From the NCBI RefSeq assembly GCF_019041915.1, contig NZ_JAHPYF010000002.1, positions 1-64,000 on the forward strand: a stretch of DNA of 64,000 nucleotides. The letters are read 5' to 3'. Below the pieces are notes generated by a model. That model was not told the DNA's origin. It saw nothing but the letters and a program-made list of their open reading frames with translations, and did not search any database. Within the stretch, counting starts at the first letter, position 1. Each line of letters starts with the position of its first letter. Of the stretch, positions 40,483 to 48,705 are shown piece after piece. This DNA comes from Collinsella sp. MSK.8.10 (GTDB lineage Bacteria > Actinomycetota > Coriobacteriia > Coriobacteriales > Coriobacteriaceae). The position numbers and the translations under genes were made by a program.

Positions 40483-43056
40483 CTAGAACGTCTGCTCGTA
40501 GTCGCTGTGCTTTTTGGCCGAACGCACCAAGAACTCCTGGTTGGTATTGGTGCCCTTAAGACCCTTGATAAACGATGCGGCCGCGCGCTCGGTGTTGTTC
40601 ATGCCGGCAAGAATGCGACGCAGACCAAAGACAAACGGACGCATCTGCTCGTCGACCAACAGGTCCTCATTACGCGTACCGGAGGCAACGGGGTCGATAG
40701 CCGGGAAGATACGGCGGTCGGCCAGGTCGCGGTCGAGCTTAAGCTCCATGTTGCCGGTGCCCTTGAACTCCTCAAAGATGACCTCGTCCATCTTGGAACC
40801 AGTGTCGATGAGGGCAGAGGCCAGGATGGTGAGCGAGCCACCGTTCTCGATATTACGGGCTGCGCCCAGGAAGCGCTTGGGAGGATACAGTGCCGCCGAA
40901 TCGACGCCGCCCGAAAGGATGCGGCCTGAGGCGGGCGCCGCCAAGTTGTAGGCGCGGGCAAGACGCGTGATGGAGTCGAGCACCACCACAACATCGCCGC
41001 CCAGCTCCACGATGCGCTTGGCGCGCTCGATGACGAGCTCTGCCACGCGAGTGTGGTTGTCGGCGGGCATATCGAAGGTCGACGCCACAACCTCGCCCTT
41101 GATGGAACGCTGCATATCGGTGACCTCTTCGGGGCGCTCGTCGACGAGCAGGCAGATGAGGTGCACCTCGGGGTTGTTAATCGAGATAGACTGGCAGATC
41201 TTCTTGAGGATCGTGGTCTTGCCGGCCTTGGGCGGGGACACGATCAGGCCACGCTGACCCTTGCCGATCGGCGACACGATGTCGATGGCGCGACCGGTAA
41301 TGGAGTCCTTGCCGTGCTCCATGCGCAGCGGCTCGTTGGGATAGACCGGGGTGAGGTCGCCGAACTTGGGACGGTTGCGAATCTGCTCGGGGTCCAGACC
41401 GTTGACGGTCGTGATTTTGGCGAGGCCGGCGCGCTTGTCGCCGCCGCGCGAAGGACGCAGCGAGCCCTCGATGACGTCGCCCGTGCGCAGGCGCGCTGAG
41501 CGGATGAGGTGGGCGGGCACGAAGGCGTCGTCGTTGGACTTCATGTAGCCATGGGCGTGGATGATGCCGGAGCTGTCCGGGCGAATCTGCAGAATGCCCT
41601 TGATGTCGCGGAAGCCCTCTGCCTTCGCGGCGGTGACGTAGATCTCCTCGACGAGCTCGGCTTTCTTCTTGCCGGTCGTCTCGATCTCGAACTCCTTGGC
41701 CTTCTCGCGCAGTTCGGCGACCTTCATGGCAGCGAGCTCCTCGCGCGAAAGCGTGGGCTCGGTGGGGGCGGCGTTGCGCTCCTTGTTGCGCTGTTTGCGA
41801 TCGCGCTGACGGTTGCGACGGTCGTTGTTGCGCTCGTCCTTGCGATCGTTGCGCTCCTCGTTGCGCTTGTGCTGGCGACGGTTGGAACGAGTGCCGTCTT
41901 CGCCCTCAGCGGGGGCGGCACCATCGGTTGCGGCGGCGCCGGCATTGGCCGCAGCGGCGTCATTGGCCTCGGCGCCGGAATCAATCTGCGCTTCGGCATC
42001 AGTCTGCTGCTCGGACGCCTTGGCCTTAGCGGACTTCTTACGACCGCGCTTGGGCTTCTCGGACGCAGACTGTTCGACGTCTTGGGGCTCGGCGGCATCA
42101 GTCGATGCATCGGCGGTCGTCTCGGCGGAATCCTCGGACGCACCCTTCTTGGCAGCCTTGGCCTTGGACGTGCGCTTAGCAGCAGTACGATGGCTGCGAC
42201 CAGGACGGACGTCGGCGGGCTCGGCATCGGCGGGAGCGGCCTCGGAAGTCGTAGCATCCTGAACGGGTGCATCGACAGCAGTTGCAGACTCGGCGGTCGC
42301 CGCAGCATCCCGAGCAGCTGCGGCTGCGGCTGCGGCCTTCTCTGCCTCGACGAAGGCCTTGGGCTTGCGACCGCGACGGTGCGGGCGCAAAGCCGGATCG
42401 ACAACGGGAACTTCGCTGGCCTCGACAGACGCAGCGTGCTCAGCAGGCGATGCGCCCTCCCCTGCCGTGGAACGGACCGAAGCCTCAGTGAGCTCGGGGG
42501 TTACCTGTTCAGCAACCTGCTCGGCCTTAACAGCCGTGCGACGGCGTGTGCGCGTTGCCGGCTTCTCGGTCGGCAGGTCGGCGGCAGGGGTCTCGGTGGC
42601 GGCAGGGGTCTCGGGCACAGACGGAGCTGCAAGCTCGGTCAGAGCCGCGGCCTCGCGCTCGGCAGCACGACGGCGGGCGCGCACCACCTGAGCCTCGCTA
42701 ATCTGCGCCAACGCACGTGCCTGCGCGACCTCATCGGAAATCGACGCCGAGGAGTCAGCTGCAACGGTGCGCTTGGCGCGCGTCGTGCGCGTGGTACGGC
42801 GCTTGGGCTTGGTGACCTCCTCGCCGTCAGCGGCAGGCTTGGCCGTGCGGCGCATGCGCTTGGGCTTTGCCGGAGCAGCCTCCTCACCAGTTGCAGGCAC
42901 GGCCTTCTCAGCCGCTGAAGGCGTAGGCGTCGAAGCAGCCTTAGACGTCTCAGGAGCCGAGGCTTGCGCGGGCGCCGCGACCTGGTCCGACGCAACCGGT
43001 GCAGCGGGAGCGGCTTGCGTCGTCGTTATTTCGTTTTCTTGCTGTTGATCAGACAC
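40483..43056 (-). CDS. rho: Transcription termination factor Rho with a very long disordered N-terminus
   Basis: GTG 43056 gives 857 residues, about twice the usual 420. The last 420 residues are a normal Rho: Rho_N helices (LREKAKEFEIETTGKKKAEL), RNA-binding fold (GILQIRPDSSGIIHAHGYMK), Walker A SPPKAGKTTILKK, Walker B VVVVLDSITRLARAYN, and the R-loop/Q-loop region GTGNMELKLDRDLADRRIFP. The first 430 or so residues are low-complexity, Ala/Glu/Thr-rich with Lys/Arg patches (AKPKRMRRT, RGRKPKAF) and a strongly basic block of Arg/Asn/Asp/Lys just before the core. Rho unwinds nascent RNA and releases polymerase. Long N-terminal inserts are known from Actinobacteria and Bacteroides. It is single-copy here. 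Confidence 0.95.
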   Translation of the reverse strand: MSDQQQENEITTTQAAPAAPVASDQVAAPAQASAPETSKAASTPTPSAAEKAVPATGEEAAPAKPKRMRRTAKPAADGEEVTKPKRRTTRTTRAKRTVAADSSASISDEVAQARALAQISEAQVVRARRRAAEREAAALTELAAPSVPETPAATETPAADLPTEKPATRTRRRTAVKAEQVAEQVTPELTEASVRSTAGEGASPAEHAASVEASEVPVVDPALRPHRRGRKPKAFVEAEKAAAAAAAARDAAATAESATAVDAPVQDATTSEAAPADAEPADVRPGRSHRTAAKRTSKAKAAKKGASEDSAETTADASTDAAEPQDVEQSASEKPKRGRKKSAKAKASEQQTDAEAQIDSGAEANDAAAANAGAAATDGAAPAEGEDGTRSNRRQHKRNEERNDRKDERNNDRRNRQRDRKQRNKERNAAPTEPTLSREELAAMKVAELREKAKEFEIETTGKKKAELVEEIYVTAAKAEGFRDIKGILQIRPDSSGIIHAHGYMKSNDDAFVPAHLIRSARLRTGDVIEGSLRPSRGGDKRAGLAKITTVNGLDPEQIRNRPKFGDLTPVYPNEPLRMEHGKDSITGRAIDIVSPIGKGQRGLIVSPPKAGKTTILKKICQSISINNPEVHLICLLVDERPEEVTDMQRSIKGEVVASTFDMPADNHTRVAELVIERAKRIVELGGDVVVVLDSITRLARAYNLAAPASGRILSGGVDSAALYPPKRFLGAARNIENGGSLTILASALIDTGSKMDEVIFEEFKGTGNMELKLDRDLADRRIFPAIDPVASGTRNEDLLVDEQMRPFVFGLRRILAGMNNTERAAASFIKGLKGTNTNQEFLVRSAKKHSDYEQTF

Positions 43057-43230
43057 AGTGTTTGCTCAACTTTCTTTTCAAGCCCTGTGATCACATGCTC
43101 CCTGCATAAACCTTCAGGGCGGCTAAACAGTCTAGCTCCGTCAAATACCGACGGACATCATTGATCTGTATCGAGATATTTGCGTCATATACGCAGCGTT
43201 AGTGTAACACAACCGCCGCCACCTGCAACT
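43057..43230 (-). promoter_or_regulatory. Leader and promoter region of rho
   Basis: About 170 bp upstream of the GTG start. GAAAG is the only ribosome-site candidate and is weak. The AT-rich part near 43160-43205 is the likely promoter; no attenuator-like hairpin was defined. Confidence 0.35.
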
Positions 43231-43265
43231 TAGTCATTGGGGACGTTCTTAAACGACTAGTCAAA
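43229..43265. repeat. Intergenic repeat family B, copy 1
   Basis: TTAGTCATTGGGGACGTTCT, then TAAACGACTAGTCA. The same sentence occurs twice in tandem at 62781-62830, and a related GGAACGTCCCC motif at 50126-50180. TAGTC and GACTA ends make it a weak inverted repeat. Confidence 0.75.
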
Positions 43266-43766
43266 AGGGACACTCCTCCTCAAAAGCGCCTTGAGATGTC
43301 GCGCCAGAGGAGTGAAGCCGTGGCACCCGGAATAGCCGCGCCACGAATCGCGCCCATCTACTACGTTTGCCCCCGAGCCCCTGACCATACCCTTGTTTTT
43401 TCAAAAACAACGAGTCTGCTACCTGCGGTTTTAATATCGTACTTTTCGGCATGGTTCGGGATATGCGTCCAAACGTAGGAGATGAGCCCAATTCGTGGCG
43501 GACGGTATCCCGCCACCCCTCCGCGAGACAAAAATGATCCATTTTCCTCCGTCCCCAAGGGACAATTTTCAAAACTACGCCGGATTACGCGGCCAGAATG
43601 CTGCAAGCCAACCATACCCTGCATTTTCAAGAAACAATAAGCCATCTACCTGCGGGTTTACTTTTGCTATTGGCACCATGGTCGCCAGTTAGCGATTCAG
43701 TCCCGTAAACCGGTATAGTTGCGATTTGGTAGCATTTCCCAGCAAACCAAATAGTCTCACCAAACG
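43266..43766. other. Non-coding region with an internally repeated segment
   Basis: About 500 bp without a credible gene. Two related blocks (about 43380-43436 and 43605-43660) share CATACCCT, a T-rich/CAA core and CTACCTGCGG(T/G)TTTA. Related text CTACGTTTG occurs at 43362 and, inverted, near 43472. Minus-strand frames through this area are short and unsupported. It looks like a degenerate small repeated element. Confidence 0.5.
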
Positions 43767-43801
43767 CAAAAAGCCCGACCTCCGCATGGAGATCGGGCTT
43801 A
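43767..43801 (-). terminator. Terminator of argS
   Basis: On the minus strand AGCCCGATCTCC pairs with GGAGGTCGGGCT (one wobble) around ATGC, followed by five T. Confidence 0.88.
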
Positions 43802-43846
43802 TAGGGCTCAGCAAAGCCGAACCTACACGGTCAAATGATCCGTAGC

Positions 43847-45700
43847 TTACATCTGCTCGGGAGCGGAAACGCCAACGAGGGTGAGCACCAGGGCGAGCGT
43901 CACGCGGACGGCATCGCAAGCGGCCAGACGGGCGCGCGAAAGCTCGGGGTCGACGGGACGGCCCTCGCTCGGCAGCACCTGACAGGCAGCGTAGAAGCTG
44001 TGGAAGTCGCCGGCGAGTTCCTCGGCAAAGTGCGTCAGACGGAACGGGGCGCGGTCGCGAGCGCAGCTGGCGATGAGGTCGGTGAGCTCGTTGAGCTTAC
44101 GCGAAAGGGCGAGCTCGGTCGGGTCGGTCAGCAGCGAGTAATCGACGTTCTCACCGATGGCCTTGGCGGCAACGGCCTTCATGCCCATCTCGTCAGCCTG
44201 CTCGGGCGTAACGTCAGCGGCACGGCGCAGGATGGAGCATACGCGGGCGTGAGCATACTGCACGTAATAGACCGGGTTGGAGTTGTCGCGCTTCTTAACG
44301 GCCTCAATATCGAAGTCGACCATCTGGTTGGAGCTCTTGGAGATGAGCGTGTAGCGAGCGGCATCGGAGCCGACCTCGTCGACGAGCTCCTGCAGGGTCA
44401 CCATGGTGCCCTTACGCTTGGACATACGGACGGGCTTGCCGTTGCGCAGCAGGTTGACGAGCTGGCCCAGCAGAACCTCAAACTTGCCGGGGTAACCCAG
44501 AGCGTCGCAGACGCAGCGGACGCGCTCGATGTAGCCGTGGTGGTCGGCACCCCAGATGTCGATGACGTGGTCGACGCGCTGGAACTTATCCCAGTGATAG
44601 GCAACGTCGGAGGCGAAGTAGGTGTACTCGCCGTCGGACTTGATCAGGACGCGGTCCTTGTCATCGCCCAGGTCGGTGGAGCGGAACCACAGGGCGCCGT
44701 CCTTGGTGTAGAGGTAGCCCATCTTGTCGAGCTTCTCAAAAGCGCGGTCGACGGCGGAGGTGCCGGCGGTCTCGCCCTCGGTGTCCTTCACGTACAGCGA
44801 ACGCTCGGAGTACCAACGATCGAAGTCGCAGTTGACGGCATGGCAGAGGTCGCGCATGTTGTCGACCATCTTTACGTAGCCGCGCTCGCGGAAGCTCTCC
44901 ATGCGCTCCTGAGGATCGGCGTCGACCCACTTATCGCCGTCGGTGCGCCAGAACTCAGCAGCCTCGTCGATGATGTAGTCGCCGCCGTAGGAGTCCTTGC
45001 CCAGGGTCTCGGCAAAGTTGTCCTGATACGGATGGGTCTCGGGATGCTCGTCGTTCTCGTCGGCGACAAAGGCGTCGCGGTCGGCGATCAAGATCTTGTG
45101 AGCCTCGTCGATATCCACGCCCTGCTTGGCGATGATGTCGGCAAGCTGCATATAGCGCGTGCTGATGGAGTTGCCGAAGGTGTTCATCTGAGAGCCGTGG
45201 TCGTTGATGTAGAACTCACGCTGGATGTCGTAACCGGCGTGGTCCATGACGCGGCAGAGCGAGTCGCCCAGAGCGGCCCAGCGGCCGTGGCCGATGTGCA
45301 TGGGGCCGACGGGGTTGGCAGAGACGAACTCGACCTGGGTCTTCAAGCCGCCACCGACGTTGGACTTAGCGAAGTCCATGCCCTTCTCGCGGGCCTCGCC
45401 AAAGATGGCATTCTTGACGGCGACGGAGAGGTAGAAGTTGATGAAGCCGGGGCCTGCGATCTCGACCTTCTCGATCGCGGGGTCCTCGGGCATATGGGCA
45501 ACGACGGCCTCGGCGATCTTGCGCGGGGCACAGTGAGCCAGCTTGGCGGACTTCAGGGCCATGGTGGAGGTCCACTCGCCATGAGAAGTGTCAGCCGGTC
45601 GCTCGATGGCGCAATCGTCAAGTTCAAATGCGGAAAGGTCGCCGGCCTCCTGGGCCGCAGCAAGCGCAGCGCGTACCAGCTCTTCAATCTTCTCGGGCAT
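43847..45700 (-). CDS. argS: Arginyl-tRNA synthetase
   Basis: ATG 45700 behind AGGAGG gives 617 residues; upstream in-frame sequence is not part of the gene. Class I motifs are present: FVSANPVGPMHIGHGRWAAL with HIGH, and RMSKRKGTMVTLQELVDEVG with KMSK. The N-terminal arginyl-tRNA additional domain (MPEKIEELVRAALAAAQEAG) and the C-terminal anticodon-binding DALR domain (SRKLNELTDLIASCARDRAP, LTHFAEELAGDFHSFYAACQ) are both complete. It charges tRNA-Arg in the cytosol. A strong terminator follows. Confidence 0.96.
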   Translation of the reverse strand: MPEKIEELVRAALAAAQEAGDLSAFELDDCAIERPADTSHGEWTSTMALKSAKLAHCAPRKIAEAVVAHMPEDPAIEKVEIAGPGFINFYLSVAVKNAIFGEAREKGMDFAKSNVGGGLKTQVEFVSANPVGPMHIGHGRWAALGDSLCRVMDHAGYDIQREFYINDHGSQMNTFGNSISTRYMQLADIIAKQGVDIDEAHKILIADRDAFVADENDEHPETHPYQDNFAETLGKDSYGGDYIIDEAAEFWRTDGDKWVDADPQERMESFRERGYVKMVDNMRDLCHAVNCDFDRWYSERSLYVKDTEGETAGTSAVDRAFEKLDKMGYLYTKDGALWFRSTDLGDDKDRVLIKSDGEYTYFASDVAYHWDKFQRVDHVIDIWGADHHGYIERVRCVCDALGYPGKFEVLLGQLVNLLRNGKPVRMSKRKGTMVTLQELVDEVGSDAARYTLISKSSNQMVDFDIEAVKKRDNSNPVYYVQYAHARVCSILRRAADVTPEQADEMGMKAVAAKAIGENVDYSLLTDPTELALSRKLNELTDLIASCARDRAPFRLTHFAEELAGDFHSFYAACQVLPSEGRPVDPELSRARLAACDAVRVTLALVLTLVGVSAPEQM

Positions 45701-46042
45701 AGGTCCTCCTTGTGTTAAAGCCCCCGAGCTCTTGGTCACTCGTAGGGCAAAAGCCAGAGTTTGTAGCACTCTATCACAAGCGGTAGCTACTGTCGCAGGG
45801 TAAAGCTAATAGATATTGCATATGCACAAAATTGACTACAGCTTGTATGGAGTCACTCAAAGATGCCAGTCTGCCTGCAAATTATGCACGCGTTGAAAAT
45901 GCATAAAGGTGTGAATGAGCTGCGTCTTTTATCGAATACTCTTACCTATCAGAGTTGTGTGCTTTTCCTGCATAAAGTGAGGATTTGCGCACGTCAGCGT
46001 GTTATTCTAGACATACGTAAATTCGTATAAGTTGGAGGTAGC
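45701..46042. promoter_or_regulatory. Divergent AT-rich region between argS and the CarD-like gene
   Basis: About 340 bp serve promoters of both genes. ATACGTAAATTCGTAT (46013-46028) is a near-perfect palindrome 15 bp before the CarD-like start and may be an operator. GTTATTCTAGAC could contain a -10. No RNA gene was seen. Confidence 0.4.
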
Positions 46043-46528
46043 ATGTTCTCAATCGGTCAACACGTCATTCATCCGGGTCAGGGAGTCTGCACCGTCGTCG
46101 GTTTTAGGGACGACACACCGCAGCCCATGCTGCTGCTCGAGACCAAGCAGGGACACGCGCAGACGATCCTCATGTACCCCGTGGCGCAGGCCGACCGTTT
46201 GCACGCCGCCATCTCTCAGCAAGATGCCGAGCACCTGCTGAGCCACTACGACGAGCTGGAGTGCGACACCTTTACCGAGCGCAACAGCTCACTTGAAGAG
46301 ACGCACTTTAAGCAGCAGCTCAAGCTGGGTGCGCCCGAGACGGTCCGCGTGGCAAAGACCATGATGCACCGCATTCGCCAGGCCGAGGAAGCTGATAAAA
46401 AGCCCAGCTCCTACTACATGCGCGTACTCAAGGAAGCCAAGCGCCGCTCCATCGAGGAGTTCGCTGTGGCCTTGGGCGTCACCGAGGAGGACGCTGAAGC
46501 CCGCCTAGCCCAAGCTGCCCTCAACTAA
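46043..46528 (+). CDS. CarD-like RNA polymerase-interacting regulator
   Basis: ATG 46043 behind GGAGGTAG gives 161 residues. The N-terminal CarD/TRCF polymerase-interaction domain is recognisable (FSIGQHVIHPGQGVCTVVGF, LMYPVAQADRLHAAIS), and a helical C-terminal half (MMHRIRQAEEADKKPSSYYM, EAKRRSIEEFAVALGVTEED) corresponds to the DNA-contacting part. CarD binds the beta subunit and stabilises open promoter complexes at many promoters. Sequence is diverged from mycobacterial CarD, so it may be a specialised paralogue. A family-A repeat hairpin follows directly and may act as terminator. Confidence 0.75.
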   Translation: MFSIGQHVIHPGQGVCTVVGFRDDTPQPMLLLETKQGHAQTILMYPVAQADRLHAAISQQDAEHLLSHYDELECDTFTERNSSLEETHFKQQLKLGAPETVRVAKTMMHRIRQAEEADKKPSSYYMRVLKEAKRRSIEEFAVALGVTEEDAEARLAQAALN

Positions 46529-46540
46529 CCCAACCGCGCC

Positions 46541-46582
46541 AAAAACCACCACAAAGGGGACAGGCACCTTTGTGGTGGTTTT
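46541..46582. repeat. Repeat family A hairpin, copy 1
   Basis: AAACCACCACAAAGG pairs with CCTTTGTGGTGGTTT (15-bp perfect stem) around GGACAGGCA. It lies 13 bp after the CarD-like gene and is followed by TTCTTG, so it can act as terminator. Confidence 0.9.
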
Positions 46583-46636
46583 CTTGTTCTAGTAGTATTC
46601 ATTCTCATCGATACCCACGAGCACAAGGAGTCTCTT

Positions 46637-47236
46637 ATGGCAGAGCCGCTTACCGCCGGAATCACCCGCGACCGCGCGTTCGAACTGCTCAACGAGCACA
46701 ATAAGGACCCGTTCCACATCACCCACGGCGAAACGGTCGAGGGCACCATGCGCTACTTTGCGCGCGAGTTCGACCCCGAGAACGAGGAGTTTTGGGGCAT
46801 CGTCGGTCTGCTGCACGACCTAGATTGGGAGGAGCATGAGGACGACCCCATGAACCACACCATCTATGCGGCCGAGATCCTTGAAGGCGAGGGCGCCTCT
46901 CCCGATCTCATTCGCGCCATCCAGACGCACACGTCCGATTTCAACACCTCGCTGCCCAAGCCCGAGCTGCAGATGGAGAAGATCCTGTTTGCCTGCGACG
47001 AACTCACCGGCCTGATCGGAGCCGCCGTCGTCATGCGCCCGAGCAAGAGCGTCATGGACTTTACGACCAAGTCGCTCAAGAAGAAGTTCAAGGACAAACG
47101 CTTTGCCGCCGGCTGCTCGCGTGACGTGATTACGCAGGGTGCCGAGATGCTGGGCTGGGAGCTCCCCGAGCTCTTTGACCGCACCATCGCGGCCATGCAG
47201 TCCTTCGCCCCCGACCGCGATACCTTCCAGGCTTAA
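46637..47236 (+). CDS. HD-domain phosphohydrolase
   Basis: ATG 46637 behind AAGGAG gives 199 residues. The metal-binding HD motif is GLLHDLDWEEHEDDPMNHT, with further His residues in FHITHGETVEGTMRYFARE and AIQTHTSDFN; this is the usual H...HD...D arrangement. Such small HD proteins hydrolyse nucleotides or other phosphoesters; the substrate is not predictable. A hairpin of repeat family A follows. Confidence 0.8.
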   Translation: MAEPLTAGITRDRAFELLNEHNKDPFHITHGETVEGTMRYFAREFDPENEEFWGIVGLLHDLDWEEHEDDPMNHTIYAAEILEGEGASPDLIRAIQTHTSDFNTSLPKPELQMEKILFACDELTGLIGAAVVMRPSKSVMDFTTKSLKKKFKDKRFAAGCSRDVITQGAEMLGWELPELFDRTIAAMQSFAPDRDTFQA

Positions 47237-47251
47237 TCGCCCACGCCACCT

Positions 47252-47293
47252 AAAACCACCACAAAGGGGACAGGCACCTTTGTGGTGGTTTTT
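47252..47293. repeat. Repeat family A hairpin, copy 2
   Basis: Same 15-bp stem and loop as copy 1. It lies between two convergent genes (HD protein and proA) and is followed by TTTTTG, so it probably terminates from the left. Confidence 0.9.
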
Positions 47294-47306
47294 GTTTGCG
47301 CGGGCG

Positions 47307-48593
47307 TTAGGGGCGGACCTGGCCGGTGCCTCGGAGCTTGTATTTGTAAGTGGTGAGGGCCTCGGCGGCGAAGGGGCCGCGGGCGTGGAGCTTTTGGGTC
47401 GAGATGCCGATCTCGGCGCCCAGGCCAAACTCGCCGCCGTCGGTGAAGCGCGTGCTGGCGTTGGCGTACACGGCCGAGGCATCGACCGCATCCAGGAAGC
47501 GCTCGCAAGCATCCGTGTCCTCGGCAACGATGGCCTCGGAGTGCATCGTGCCGTAGCGGTTGATGTGTGCGATGGCCTCGTCCTCGCTTGCCACGACCTT
47601 CACGCTCATCTCGAGCGCCAGGTACTCGCGACCCCAGTCCTCCTCAGTCGCGGCGACGTAGTCATCACCCTCGGCAAGCCCGGCATCGGCGCATGCGGCG
47701 CAGGTTGCCTCGTCGCCGTGAATGAGCGCGCCGTGGTCATGCAGCACGGCCACGACTGCGGGCAAAAACGCATCGGCCACAGCACGGTCGACCAGCAGCG
47801 ACTCGGCGGCATTGCACACGCCTACGCGCTGGGTCTTGGCATTAACGATAATGTTGAGCGCCTTATCAAAGTCGGCGGATTCATGCACGTAGATGTGGCA
47901 GTTGCCCGTGCCCGTCTCGATCACCGGCACAAGCGACTCACGCACGCAGCGCTGGATCAGGCCTGCACCGCCGCGCGGAATGAGTACGTCGACAATACCG
48001 CGGAGCTTCATGAGCTCGCCAGTGGCCTCGCGGTCGGTGGACTCGATCATCGACACGGCCTCGCGCGGGAAGCCCTTGGCCTCGAGCGCATCGGCCAGCA
48101 GCTCGGCGATCATGGCACACGAGTGATAGGCCAGCGAGCCGCCGCGCAGAATGCAGGCGTTGCCGGTACGGATGCAGATGCCCGCGGCGTCGGCCGTCAC
48201 GTTGGGGCGCGCCTCGTAGACCATAGCGACCAGGCCCAGCGGCACACTCACACGGGTCAGGTCCACGCCGCTTGCAAGCACGCGGTGGTCGAGCACGCGG
48301 CCCACGGGATCGGGCAGCTCGGCGAGCTTTTCCAGGCCGGCGGCCATGCCCTCGACGCGCTCGGGCGTCAGCAGCAGACGATCGAGCAGTCCGGCCGAGG
48401 TACCCGCATCGCGCGCGGCGGACATATCGAGCTCGTTGGCGGCGACGATGGAGTCGACACCGTTGCGCAGTGCTGCGGCCATGGCGCGCACGGCCTCCTG
48501 GCGCTGTTCATCGCTCGCCGTGGCAAGCGAGGCCGACGCTGCCTTGGCGGCAACGGCAAGATCGTGGACATACGTGGCTATATCGACCGACAT
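47307..48593 (-). CDS. proA: Glutamate-5-semialdehyde dehydrogenase (gamma-glutamyl phosphate reductase)
   Basis: The 428-residue protein starts at ATG 48593 after AGGAGAAAGGG. Motifs are PLGLVAMVYEARPNVTADAA, GNACILRGGSLAYHS, LIPRGGAGLIQRCVRESLVP, and QRVGVCNAAESLLVDRAVAD with the catalytic Cys. It reduces gamma-glutamyl phosphate with NADPH in the second step of proline synthesis. proB, its usual operon partner, lies 1.6 kb away with another gene between. Confidence 0.95.
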   Translation of the reverse strand: MSVDIATYVHDLAVAAKAASASLATASDEQRQEAVRAMAAALRNGVDSIVAANELDMSAARDAGTSAGLLDRLLLTPERVEGMAAGLEKLAELPDPVGRVLDHRVLASGVDLTRVSVPLGLVAMVYEARPNVTADAAGICIRTGNACILRGGSLAYHSCAMIAELLADALEAKGFPREAVSMIESTDREATGELMKLRGIVDVLIPRGGAGLIQRCVRESLVPVIETGTGNCHIYVHESADFDKALNIIVNAKTQRVGVCNAAESLLVDRAVADAFLPAVVAVLHDHGALIHGDEATCAACADAGLAEGDDYVAATEEDWGREYLALEMSVKVVASEDEAIAHINRYGTMHSEAIVAEDTDACERFLDAVDASAVYANASTRFTDGGEFGLGAEIGISTQKLHARGPFAAEALTTYKYKLRGTGQVRP

Positions 48594-48705
48594 GGGCGGC
48601 CCTTTCTCCTAGAAGTTTGCAACCATGGTAGCCGATTTGCACATGGCCTCGCCCGCGGCGGTAGAATTGGTCAACCCGAAACACCGCAACGAACGGAAGA
48701 CTCAC

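Noticed and set aside
43835..45718. Long plus-strand open frame (627 codons) opposite argS
   Set aside because: It is a shadow caused by GC-rich codon use in argS; no domain, no ribosome site, Val/Leu/Gly/Asp-rich composition.
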